DNA of 5,896 nt from Akkermansiaceae bacterium UBA985 (GTDB lineage: Bacteria > Verrucomicrobiota > Verrucomicrobiia > Verrucomicrobiales > Akkermansiaceae): NCBI GenBank assembly GCA_002292185.1, contig DBBL01000143.1, positions 1 to 5,896 of the forward strand, in the 5' to 3' direction. The position numbers were made by a program, and so were the translations under genes. The notes beneath the pieces were generated by a model. The model searched no databases, was not told the origin of the DNA, and was given only the letters and a program-made list of their open reading frames with translations. This document shows, in pieces, positions 1-5,165 of this stretch. The stretch's first letter is position 1; each line of letters opens with the position of its first letter.

Positions 1-141
1 AAACTGGATGCCAGTGCGCTCAGCAATCTCTTTGAGAGAGCGCGCCATTTGCCAGGCAAATTCTTCGGATTCAAGTGCGCATGGGCCGAGGATGAAAAAC
101 GGGGCGGAAGGATCGAGGGTAAGATTGCCGATTTGACTCAT
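1..141 (-). CDS. kdsA: KDO-8-phosphate synthase, N-terminal 47 residues (cut by window edge)
   Basis: KdsA condenses phosphoenolpyruvate with arabinose 5-phosphate in the cytoplasm to give 3-deoxy-D-manno-octulosonate 8-phosphate, the precursor of the KDO sugar in lipopolysaccharide inner core. Only the first 47 codons are inside the window. They contain the family's first beta strand and signature, FFILGPCALESEE (residues 15-27), matching the FxxxGPCxIESEE pattern of KdsA, followed by a helix ending in EIAERTGIQF, as in KdsA proteins. The start ATG (141-139) is chosen because the homology begins about 15 residues in. No Shine-Dalgarno sequence is visible. It lies 77 bases downstream of the ROK kinase gene on the same strand, so it could be co-transcribed. 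The related class of DAHP synthases shares the GPC fold, but the ESEE-type segment favours KdsA. The rest of the gene is outside the window. Confidence 0.92.
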   Translation of the reverse strand, partial: MSQIGNLTLDPSAPFFILGPCALESEEFAWQMARSLKEIAERTGIQF

Positions 142-218
142 GATAAATTGAAAAGGTCCATTTAAGTTAAGCATGAACATGCCAAATGGCACGTTAAAAC
201 TGTGTCCACCTTGCTTTT

Positions 219-1172
219 TTACTTCACGTTGCTTGCTTCCTCGCGCGCTAGGGTGGCAGCGCCTATGATTCCCGCATCATTACTAAATTGAGCGGGGATG
301 ATTTCTAGCCCATTGAGAAAAGCCGGGGCCAGTTGTTTTTGGATACTATCCTTAAGTGGGTCAAAGAGAAGATGGGCAGCTTTAGCAACACCTCCACCGA
401 TGATAATAGCGGCAGGATTGAGAAGCCAGCAGGCGTTGACGACGGTGCATGCGAGTTTTTGGGCAATGCCTTGCCAGATTTCTACTGCGACTTGATCGCC
501 CTGAGCTGCAGCTTGGGAGAGCGCTGCAGGTGTGCATTCTGTGATGCTTTTATCAATGTTATGCTTGGCGTAGGTTTGGCGAGCGTCAGCGGCGATCTCG
601 TTGTTACCGATGTAATCTTCGAGGGAGCCGAGGTTGCCGTAAGCGCCCTCCCGCCCAGAGTAATCAATCGATGTCTGGCCAAGCTCTCCTGCGACGGAAT
701 GAGCACCTCGGAGCATGTGGCCATGCGTGATGATGCCGCCGCCCACACCCGTGCCCAGCGTGATGCAGACTAAGTGGTCCTTGCCCATGCCTGCTCCTAC
801 TTTCCACTCGGCATAGGCCATGCAATTGGCATCGTTTTCGACAGCCACGGGAAGCTTGGTGCGATCTTGTAAAATATCTCGCAGGGCAATATTGGTCCAG
901 CCTTTGACATTGGTGAGGTTGTGGATATTGCCGGTCTCGAAATCAACAAATCCTGGCACGCCTACTCCAATGGCGCAAATTTCAGGGTGGTGGGCACGTA
1001 GATCCTCGATGACATAGACGATGGCATCGATCAAAGGTTGAGCTTCATTAAAATCCTCGGTGGCGATGGCCGGCGCCTGGGCGATCACTTCATGTCCCTG
1101 GACAACTCCAAATTTGACACTTGTGCCACCAAAATCGATGCCGAGAGATAGGGGTAGGGCTGTTTGGTTCAT
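219..1172 (-). CDS. ROK-family sugar kinase (glucokinase-like) lacking the zinc motif
   Basis: This is a 317-residue cytoplasmic kinase of the ROK (repressor/ORF/kinase) family, of normal length for a ROK kinase without a DNA-binding domain. Visible motifs are the phosphate-binding loop GIDFGGTSVKFG (residues 11-22), VGVPGFVD (70-77), the catalytic END segment (112-114, with D114 the expected general base), LGTGVGGGI (139-147), and GELGQ (162-166). In most ROK kinases the last motif is ExGH, followed by CxCGxxGCxE with the His and three Cys binding zinc. Here the His is Q166 and the Cys positions are G176, Y178 and S183, although the surrounding Gly and E185 remain. The fold and catalytic Asp suggest an active kinase for glucose or another hexose, but the substrate cannot be read from sequence. 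The start lies 2 bases after the coaX stop, so the two are probably co-transcribed and translationally coupled. The stop is TAA at 221-219. Confidence 0.9.
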   Translation of the reverse strand: MNQTALPLSLGIDFGGTSVKFGVVQGHEVIAQAPAIATEDFNEAQPLIDAIVYVIEDLRAHHPEICAIGVGVPGFVDFETGNIHNLTNVKGWTNIALRDILQDRTKLPVAVENDANCMAYAEWKVGAGMGKDHLVCITLGTGVGGGIITHGHMLRGAHSVAGELGQTSIDYSGREGAYGNLGSLEDYIGNNEIAADARQTYAKHNIDKSITECTPAALSQAAAQGDQVAVEIWQGIAQKLACTVVNACWLLNPAAIIIGGGVAKAAHLLFDPLKDSIQKQLAPAFLNGLEIIPAQFSNDAGIIGAATLAREEASNVK

Positions 1173-1174
1173 GG

Positions 1175-2068
1175 CTATGATATATTCAGGTGGGCGATGA
1201 TTTTTAATCCTTCGAGGGTGAGGTCTGGAGCGAGATGAGCGATTTCATCCAAGCCACGAGTAATGAGTGGGGCGTCTCCGCCAGTGGCGATAACTAGCGG
1301 GTCGTTAGCAAATTCCTTGTTGAGATTGTGCAGAATTTCACGCACCAAACCACGGTATCCATAGACGGCTCCGGCCAGCATGGCCTGCTCGGTTGATTTG
1401 CCAATAGCGCATTCAGGTTCTTGCAGTGTGATGTGGGGGAGCAGGGCGGTGCGATTTGCCAGCCCCTCTGTCATTGAGGCAAGGCCAGGGGCGATAACGC
1501 CTCCTTGGTAGGAGGGGTGGTTTGAAGCTTGCACTTCTTTGCAGTCGTCCGCGTGGGCTTGCACTCCTCCCGCCCGCTGCGCGGACGCACTGTCGTTCGC
1601 TGGGGCTTGCACTCCTCCCGCCCGCTGCGCGGACGCACCGTCGTTCGCTGGGGCTTGCACTTCATTGGGTGCGTTCGCTGGGGCGATGACGTCGAAGGTT
1701 ACGGCGGTGCCGAAGTCGAGCACGATGCAGGGACTGCCGTAGAGGGTGTGGGCACCGACGGCGTTTGCCAGGCGATCGGCACCGATTTGCTCGGGCTTGG
1801 GGTAGTTGATGCCGATAGGAAGTTTGCTAAGGTGACTGAGCTGATGGCAGGGTTTGTCGCCGAGCCATGATACGAGGATGGCTGCTTTTTGGGGAACCAC
1901 AGAACTGATAATGGAAACGTCCCAGTTGATCTCAGCGAGGCACTCCTCTAATGATTTCGGGGAGATTTCCGGAGTGGGGATGATCGCACGCCATGGATCG
2001 AGCTGATCACCATCAGCCAAGGCAAACTTCGTCCGTGTGTTGGAGTTGTCGACGATTAGGATGCGCAT
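1175..2068 (-). CDS. coaX: Type III pantothenate kinase with an internal repeat insertion
   Basis: CoaX phosphorylates pantothenate, the first step of coenzyme A synthesis, in the cytoplasm. It belongs to the acetate kinase/sugar kinase/Hsc70 superfamily. Motifs in order are DNSNTRTKFAL (residues 7-17; the usual DxGNT phosphate loop with Gly replaced by S9), PEQIGADRLANAVGA (92-106, including the conserved GADR Asp at D98), LDFGTAVTFD (117-126), GGVIAPGL (189-196) and ATGGDAPL (261-268). At 297 residues it is about 40-50 longer than typical CoaX. The excess is an Ala/Gln-rich tandem repeat at residues 129-180, placed between FGTAVTFD and GGVIAPG, which are normally only about a dozen residues apart. 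Both flanking motifs are intact and in frame, so this is an insertion and not a break. The start ATG at 2068-2066 gives the complete N-terminal motif; no Shine-Dalgarno sequence precedes it. It heads a coaX-ROK kinase transcript, perhaps extending to kdsA. Confidence 0.93.
   Translation of the reverse strand: MRILIVDNSNTRTKFALADGDQLDPWRAIIPTPEISPKSLEECLAEINWDVSIISSVVPQKAAILVSWLGDKPCHQLSHLSKLPIGINYPKPEQIGADRLANAVGAHTLYGSPCIVLDFGTAVTFDVIAPANAPNEVQAPANDGASAQRAGGVQAPANDSASAQRAGGVQAHADDCKEVQASNHPSYQGGVIAPGLASMTEGLANRTALLPHITLQEPECAIGKSTEQAMLAGAVYGYRGLVREILHNLNKEFANDPLVIATGGDAPLITRGLDEIAHLAPDLTLEGLKIIAHLNIS
1527..1682 (-). repeat. In-frame minisatellite inside coaX (30-48-48-30 base units)
   Basis: There are four tandem units, read on the plus strand: 1527-1556 (30 bases), 1557-1604 (48), 1605-1652 (48) and 1653-1682 (30). 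Each starts with GCTTGCACT. The two 48-base units differ at only one position (T/C at base 35 of the unit). The outer 30-base units match each other at about 22 of 30 positions and lack the central 18 bases. In the protein (minus strand) they read as APANAPNEVQ, APANDGASAQRAGGVQ, APANDSASAQRAGGVQ and AHADDCKEVQ, so every unit ends in VQ. All lengths are multiples of three. The long units contain a small GC-rich hairpin, CCGC-TGC-GCGG, at 1574-1584 and again at 1622-1632, and are more GC-rich than the surrounding gene. The near-identity of the inner pair suggests a recent duplication. Confidence 0.9.
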
Positions 2069-2100
2069 AAAGAAAAGGTGATCATTCAGTAACTGGAGGG

Positions 2101-2130
2101 ACTATAGAGTGCGCTATGGGGTGATGGAAA
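2101..2130 (-). promoter_or_regulatory. Possible sigma-70-type promoter for coaX
   Basis: On the minus strand, a -35-like TTTCCA (2130-2125) is followed after 18 bases by a -10-like TATAGT (2106-2101). The -10 matches the TATAAT consensus at five of six positions, the -35 matches TTGACA at four of six. Transcription would begin near 2094 and leave a leader of about 26 bases before the coaX ATG at 2068. It lies between the end of the left amt terminator and coaX, where a promoter is needed. This is a pattern match only, and the phylum's promoter consensus may differ. Confidence 0.35.
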
Positions 2131-2155
2131 GTACTGGATAGATAAAAAAGGACAT

Positions 2156-2188
2156 AAAAAAAGCCGGAGGAGCGATGCTCCCCCGGCT
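2156..2188 (-). terminator. Intrinsic terminator of the left amt gene
   Basis: A 12-position stem (arms 2162-2173 and 2177-2188) has one A/C mismatch at 2168/2182 and a 3-base loop at 2174-2176. On the minus strand it is followed directly by a run of seven T (2162-2156), overlapping the stem by one base. It begins 21 bases after the left amt stop codon and should separate that transcript from coaX, which is transcribed in the same direction further on. Confidence 0.92.
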
Positions 2189-2209
2189 AGTGGTTGTTAT
2201 GATGAGGAA

Positions 2210-3556
2210 TTAATCGTTGTAGGCTGGTGAACCGTGTTCAGCAATGTCCAGTCCCTCATGCTCTTCTTTTTCGTCTACCCGCACACCGATGGTGAGCTTG
2301 ATGATAGAGAATACGATGATTGAGAAGATGAATGCGGCAGCGGCTACGGCGAGCACTCCTACGAGCTGCCCTCCGATGGTGAATCCACTCTCAGTAGTAT
2401 CGAAGAGTGCGCAAGCAAGGATGCCCCATACACCGCAGATACCGTGAACGGAGATAGCTCCAACTGGGTCGTCGATCTTGATCTTGTCGAAGAACAGGAT
2501 AGAGAAGACTACGATGACACCTGCGATGACTCCAATGAGCATAGCGCCGTTGGTCGATACGATGTCGGCATTAGCCGTGATACCTACGAGCCCAGCAAGG
2601 AATCCGTTCAGAGCCATAGAGAGGTCAGGCTTTTTGAGGACGATCCATGAAGTGAGCATTGATCCGAGAGCACCTGTGCAGGCGGCCAGCGTTGTTGTAG
2701 TGAACACAAGACCAAGAGGTCCAGGAGCTGCTGAGAGAACAGAACCGCCGTTGAATCCGAACCATCCGAAGAAGAGTAGGAATACGCCGATGGTGGCGAG
2801 TGGTAGGTTGGATGGCAGGATGGGCTTCATGCCATTCTTAGTATACTTGCCCTTCCGAGGTCCTAGCACGATTACACATGCGAGAGCTGCAAAGCCACCG
2901 AAGGCGTGAACGACAGCAGAACCAGCAAAGTCCTTGAAGCCAGCACCGCCATTAAGGCTTCCCATCCAGCCGCCGCCCCAGTGCCAGGAACCAACGATTG
3001 GGTAAGCAAGACCTACGAGCACAGTGGCGAAGATCATGAAGCTAGGCAGCTTAATGCGTTCAGCGACAGCGCCAGACACGATGGTGGCAGCGGTAGCTGC
3101 AAACATAGCCTGGAAAATGAAGTCACCGTAGCCAGTCATTGCAAGGCCTACGCCTCCGTAGCCAAAGGTGTCGTCGATATTGCCTTCACCGAAGGGGCCA
3201 CCGATACTAAACCAGCCGTTGAAGTCACCCGGGTAGTGAGTGTTGAAGCCGACAAGGCAGTAAGTGACGATGCCAATTGCGATAATGAAGCAGTTTTTAA
3301 ACAGGATATTTACCGTATTTTTCTTCTGCGTGAGGCCAGCCTCGAGGGAGGCAAAACCGAGGTGCATCAGAAACACGAGTGCTGCAGCGATACAGGTCCA
3401 GAGCATGGATGTGGTGAAGAAGTCGAAGGCGTAGGCGTAATCACCTTGGCCTGCAACGAGCTCATCGTAGCCAGCTTTTGTTTCAGCATCGTCTGCGAGC
3501 AATGATCCTGTTCCTAATGCGAGGAAGGATAAGGGTAATATTGATTTAGTAATCAT
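2210..3556 (-). CDS. amt: Ammonium transporter, AMT1-like clade (start corrected)
   Basis: This is an inner-membrane ammonium channel of the Amt/Rh family, about 11 membrane segments, working as a trimer. It has 448 residues when started at 3556. The N-terminus MITKSILPLSFLALGTGSLLA is a signal peptide with likely cleavage before DDAE. The segment HLGFASLEAGLTQKKNTVNILFKN is typical of the AMT1-like clade (plant and cyanobacterial type), where AmtB proteins have PGLALFYGG. Conserved pore residues are visible: gate Phe F152 in FQAMF, W193 in HWGGG, D209 in DFAG, twin histidines H217 (VVHAFGG) and H371 (SVHGICG), and GWFGFN (W265, F268). The cytoplasmic tail GLDIAEHGSPAY keeps the form contacted by PII proteins. 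The frame stays open up to 3664, but that longer start would precede the sigma-54 promoter at 3599-3615 and add 36 residues in front of a good signal peptide, so 3556 is preferred. It is divergent from the amtB-like gene. Confidence 0.95.
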   Translation of the reverse strand: MITKSILPLSFLALGTGSLLADDAETKAGYDELVAGQGDYAYAFDFFTTSMLWTCIAAALVFLMHLGFASLEAGLTQKKNTVNILFKNCFIIAIGIVTYCLVGFNTHYPGDFNGWFSIGGPFGEGNIDDTFGYGGVGLAMTGYGDFIFQAMFAATAATIVSGAVAERIKLPSFMIFATVLVGLAYPIVGSWHWGGGWMGSLNGGAGFKDFAGSAVVHAFGGFAALACVIVLGPRKGKYTKNGMKPILPSNLPLATIGVFLLFFGWFGFNGGSVLSAAPGPLGLVFTTTTLAACTGALGSMLTSWIVLKKPDLSMALNGFLAGLVGITANADIVSTNGAMLIGVIAGVIVVFSILFFDKIKIDDPVGAISVHGICGVWGILACALFDTTESGFTIGGQLVGVLAVAAAAFIFSIIVFSIIKLTIGVRVDEKEEHEGLDIAEHGSPAYND

Positions 3557-3598
3557 GGGTAGGTTGGTTGTTGTTTGGTAGTATGAAAAAATCATTAC

Positions 3599-3615
3599 AG
3601 CATGAGGTGTGCCAA
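3599..3615 (-). promoter_or_regulatory. Sigma-54 (RpoN) promoter of the left amt gene
   Basis: Read on the minus strand the site is TTGGCACACCTCATGCT. It has the invariant GG (3613-3612) and GC (3601-3600) separated by exactly 10 bases. Against the bacterial consensus YTGGCACG-N4-TTGCW it departs at two positions (G to A in the -24 box, first T to A in the -12 box). Transcription would start near 3588, giving a 31-32-base leader to the ATG at 3556. RpoN promoters need an AAA+ activator; for an ammonium transporter NtrC or a relative is the natural candidate. No GCAC-N7-GTGC-type NtrC site was found in the gap by eye. Confidence 0.82.
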
Positions 3616-3653
3616 AACTGGAGACGGGCAGGCTGAAAATATAATTTGAGGTG

Positions 3654-3670
3654 TTGGCACGCATATTGCT
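3654..3670 (+). promoter_or_regulatory. Sigma-54 (RpoN) promoter of the right amt gene
   Basis: The site reads TTGGCACGCATATTGCT, a full match to YTGGCACG-N4-TTGCW, with GG at 3656-3657 and GC at 3668-3669 separated by 10 bases. Transcription would begin near 3681, leaving a leader of about 97 bases before the ATG at 3778. It is back-to-back with the left amt promoter, with only 38 bases between the two elements, so activator sites must lie outside the interval between them, or one set of sites may serve both. Confidence 0.9.
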
Positions 3671-3677
3671 TTGTTTA

Positions 3678-3693
3678 TTTCGCGCGCGCGAAA
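3678..3693. repeat. 16-base perfect palindrome with alternating CG core at the amt start site
   Basis: TTTCGCGCGCGCGAAA is identical to its reverse complement. It contains ten bases of alternating C and G (3681-3690) flanked by TTT and AAA. It covers the predicted transcription start of the right amt promoter (about 3681), so it is well placed to be an operator or a structural element. A second small dyad, GCGAA-AGCGGG-TTCGC (3688-3703), overlaps it and could form a hairpin at the 5' end of the leader RNA. The palindrome is directly visible; any role is inference. Confidence 0.6.
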
Positions 3694-3777
3694 GCGGGTT
3701 CGCTATCCAGTAAATATTTTTCTTAATTGGCCACGTAACATTGCGGCTAGCTCATCAACACAAACCAAATAATAACT

Positions 3778-5058
3778 ATGAAACTACTAAAAACCTATAT
3801 CATGCCATTGTTCCTATTGGCACTGACTACGTCGAACGCCTTTGCCGGGGATGATGCCCTCGATTCTGGTGATACCGCTTGGATGCTCACTTCAACCGTG
3901 CTTGTGCTCATGATGTGTTTACCTGGCCTGGCTTTATTTTATGGCGGTTTAGTCCGTGCCAAAAACGTGCTCAGTATCTTTGTGCAATGTTTTGCCTTGG
4001 CTGGCGTCATGTCGATCCTGTGGGTGGCTTTCGGCTACGCAGTCGCTGCAGGCGGCGGTGGTAATGCCTACTTTGGCTGGGACCAATCACTGCTCTTTCT
4101 CAACCACATTACTGAAGATACACTCAGTGGAACGATTCCCGAGAGTGTCTGGGTTACCTTTCAAATGACATTCATCATCATTAGCCCAGCCATTATTGTT
4201 GGTGCCTTTGCCGAGCGGATGAAGTTTTCTGCGATCTTAATTTTCACGGTCGTCTGGACTATTCTCTCCTACTTGCCCATGTGGCACATGGCGTGGGGAG
4301 GCGGTCTATTCCATCACTGGGGCGCTATTGACTTTGCTGGAGGCAACGTGGTTCATATCAATGCCGGTATTGCTGGATTGGTAGCATGTATTTTCCTGGG
4401 TAAGCGCAAAGGATATCCTGGCCCTGCGCTCGTTCCTCACAACGTGCCGTATGTTCTGGTGGGTGCGGCCTTGCTTTGGGTCGGCTGGTTTGGCTTTAAC
4501 GCAGGGTCTGCGGGAGGTGCCAGTGGAAGTGCTGGTATGGCGATGCTCACTACGCAGGTTGCCACAGCGGCTGCTATCGTGGTTTGGATGGTTCTGGAGT
4601 GGGTCATTGCCAAGAAGCCTACAGCAGTTGGTGTCGCCACCGGTGCTGTAGCTGGTTTGGTGGCAATCACGCCTGCTGCTGGTTCGGCCGGTGTCGGTGG
4701 CGCGATGGTCATCGGTGCAATCTCTAGCCTGTTATGCTATTTGGCAGTCACCAAGCTGAAGCATGCCTTCGATTATGATGATAGTCTCGACGTATTTGGT
4801 GTCCACGGTGTCGGAGGTATCGTCGGTGCTATTCTGACCGGTTGGTTTATCCGAGGAGAGGACGGCGGCAGCATTGCTCAGGTCATCATTCAGGCAAAAA
4901 GTGTCGGGGTGACCATTGTCTGGAGTGCGGCAGCCGCGCTGATAGGACTTTACGCCGCAAAAATTCTTTGTGGAGGAATACGCGTTGAAGAAGATACAGA
5001 GCATGGGGGTCTTGACCGTGATGAACACGGGGAAGAGGCCTATAACTGGGAGGCGTAA
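3778..5058 (+). CDS. amtB: Ammonium transporter, AmtB-like clade
   Basis: This is an inner-membrane ammonium channel of 426 residues, the normal AmtB length. The signal peptide MKLLKTYIMPLFLLALTTSN-AFA is probably cut before GDDA (residue 24), leaving DTAWML at the periplasmic start as in classical AmtB. Conserved features are PGLALFYGGLVRAKNVLS (49-66), gate Phe F132 in TFQMTF, W173 in AWGGG, D185 in DFAGG, the twin histidines H193 (VVHINAG) and H343 (GVHGVGG), and GWFGFNAGSA (W237, F240). The cytoplasmic tail GLDRDEHGEEAY (411-422) is the conserved PII-contact region. No glnK follows, unlike the common glnK-amtB arrangement; a terminator comes 18 bases after the stop, so the gene is probably monocistronic. 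The ATG at 3778 is preceded by an A/C-rich leader without a Shine-Dalgarno sequence and is the start that gives the signal peptide. Confidence 0.96.
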   Translation: MKLLKTYIMPLFLLALTTSNAFAGDDALDSGDTAWMLTSTVLVLMMCLPGLALFYGGLVRAKNVLSIFVQCFALAGVMSILWVAFGYAVAAGGGGNAYFGWDQSLLFLNHITEDTLSGTIPESVWVTFQMTFIIISPAIIVGAFAERMKFSAILIFTVVWTILSYLPMWHMAWGGGLFHHWGAIDFAGGNVVHINAGIAGLVACIFLGKRKGYPGPALVPHNVPYVLVGAALLWVGWFGFNAGSAGGASGSAGMAMLTTQVATAAAIVVWMVLEWVIAKKPTAVGVATGAVAGLVAITPAAGSAGVGGAMVIGAISSLLCYLAVTKLKHAFDYDDSLDVFGVHGVGGIVGAILTGWFIRGEDGGSIAQVIIQAKSVGVTIVWSAAAALIGLYAAKILCGGIRVEEDTEHGGLDRDEHGEEAYNWEA

Positions 5059-5075
5059 ACTGCAGGCAAATCTTC

Positions 5076-5107
5076 AAGCCGAGGCCCTCTAGGGTCTCGG
5101 CTTTTTT
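5076..5107 (+). terminator. Intrinsic terminator of the right amt gene
   Basis: The stem has arms 5077-5087 and 5092-5102: 11 pairs, one of them a G-T wobble, around the loop TCTA (5088-5091). The arms run straight into a T run (5102-5107). It begins 18 bases after the amtB-like stop codon and 26 bases before the next sigma-54 promoter, so it insulates the downstream gene from read-through. Confidence 0.94.
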
Positions 5108-5132
5108 GTGCATGTAGTTGCATGTCGAAAGG

Positions 5133-5149
5133 TTGGCACGCCAACTGCT
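5133..5149 (+). promoter_or_regulatory. Sigma-54 (RpoN) promoter of the outer-membrane protein gene
   Basis: The site reads TTGGCACGCCAACTGCT, with GG at 5135-5136 and GC at 5147-5148 separated by 10 bases. It departs from YTGGCACG-N4-TTGCW at a single position (first T of TTGC is C). Transcription would begin near 5160, only about 6 bases before the ATG at 5166, so the mRNA would be nearly leaderless. The half-sites TTGGC and GCCAA at 5133-5144 also form a short dyad within the element. Confidence 0.8.
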
Positions 5150-5165
5150 GAGAGCGATGGTGATT

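Noticed and set aside
172..185. Minus-strand TTGGCATGTTCATGC upstream of kdsA, resembling a sigma-54 promoter
   Set aside because: GG and GC are 9 bases apart, not 10, and kdsA is a housekeeping gene. The overlapping dyad TGCCA-AA-TGGCA (180-191) is too short to call an operator.
333..773. 146-residue plus-strand frame opposite the ROK kinase
   Set aside because: Antisense shadow of a gene with intact family motifs; no start signal or recognisable domain.
1558..1660. CRISPR array suggested by the 48-base repeats
   Set aside because: Units are directly adjacent with no spacers and read in frame within coaX.
1529..1870. Arg-rich open frame on the plus strand across the coaX repeat
   Set aside because: The repeat units are multiples of three and free of stops, so several frames stay open through them; coaX motifs show the minus strand is the coding one.
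2906..3505. 199-residue open frame on the plus strand opposite the left amt gene
   Set aside because: Lies entirely antisense to a well-conserved amt gene, with charged, low-hydrophobicity sequence of no recognisable family; a shadow frame.
3727..3742. TTGGCCACG...ATTGC, resembling another sigma-54 promoter upstream of the right amt gene
   Set aside because: The GG and GC are separated by 12 bases instead of the required 10.
5157..5165. Alternative ATG for the outer-membrane protein, three codons upstream
   Set aside because: It would lie before the predicted transcription start at about 5160, and the signal peptide is complete from 5166.
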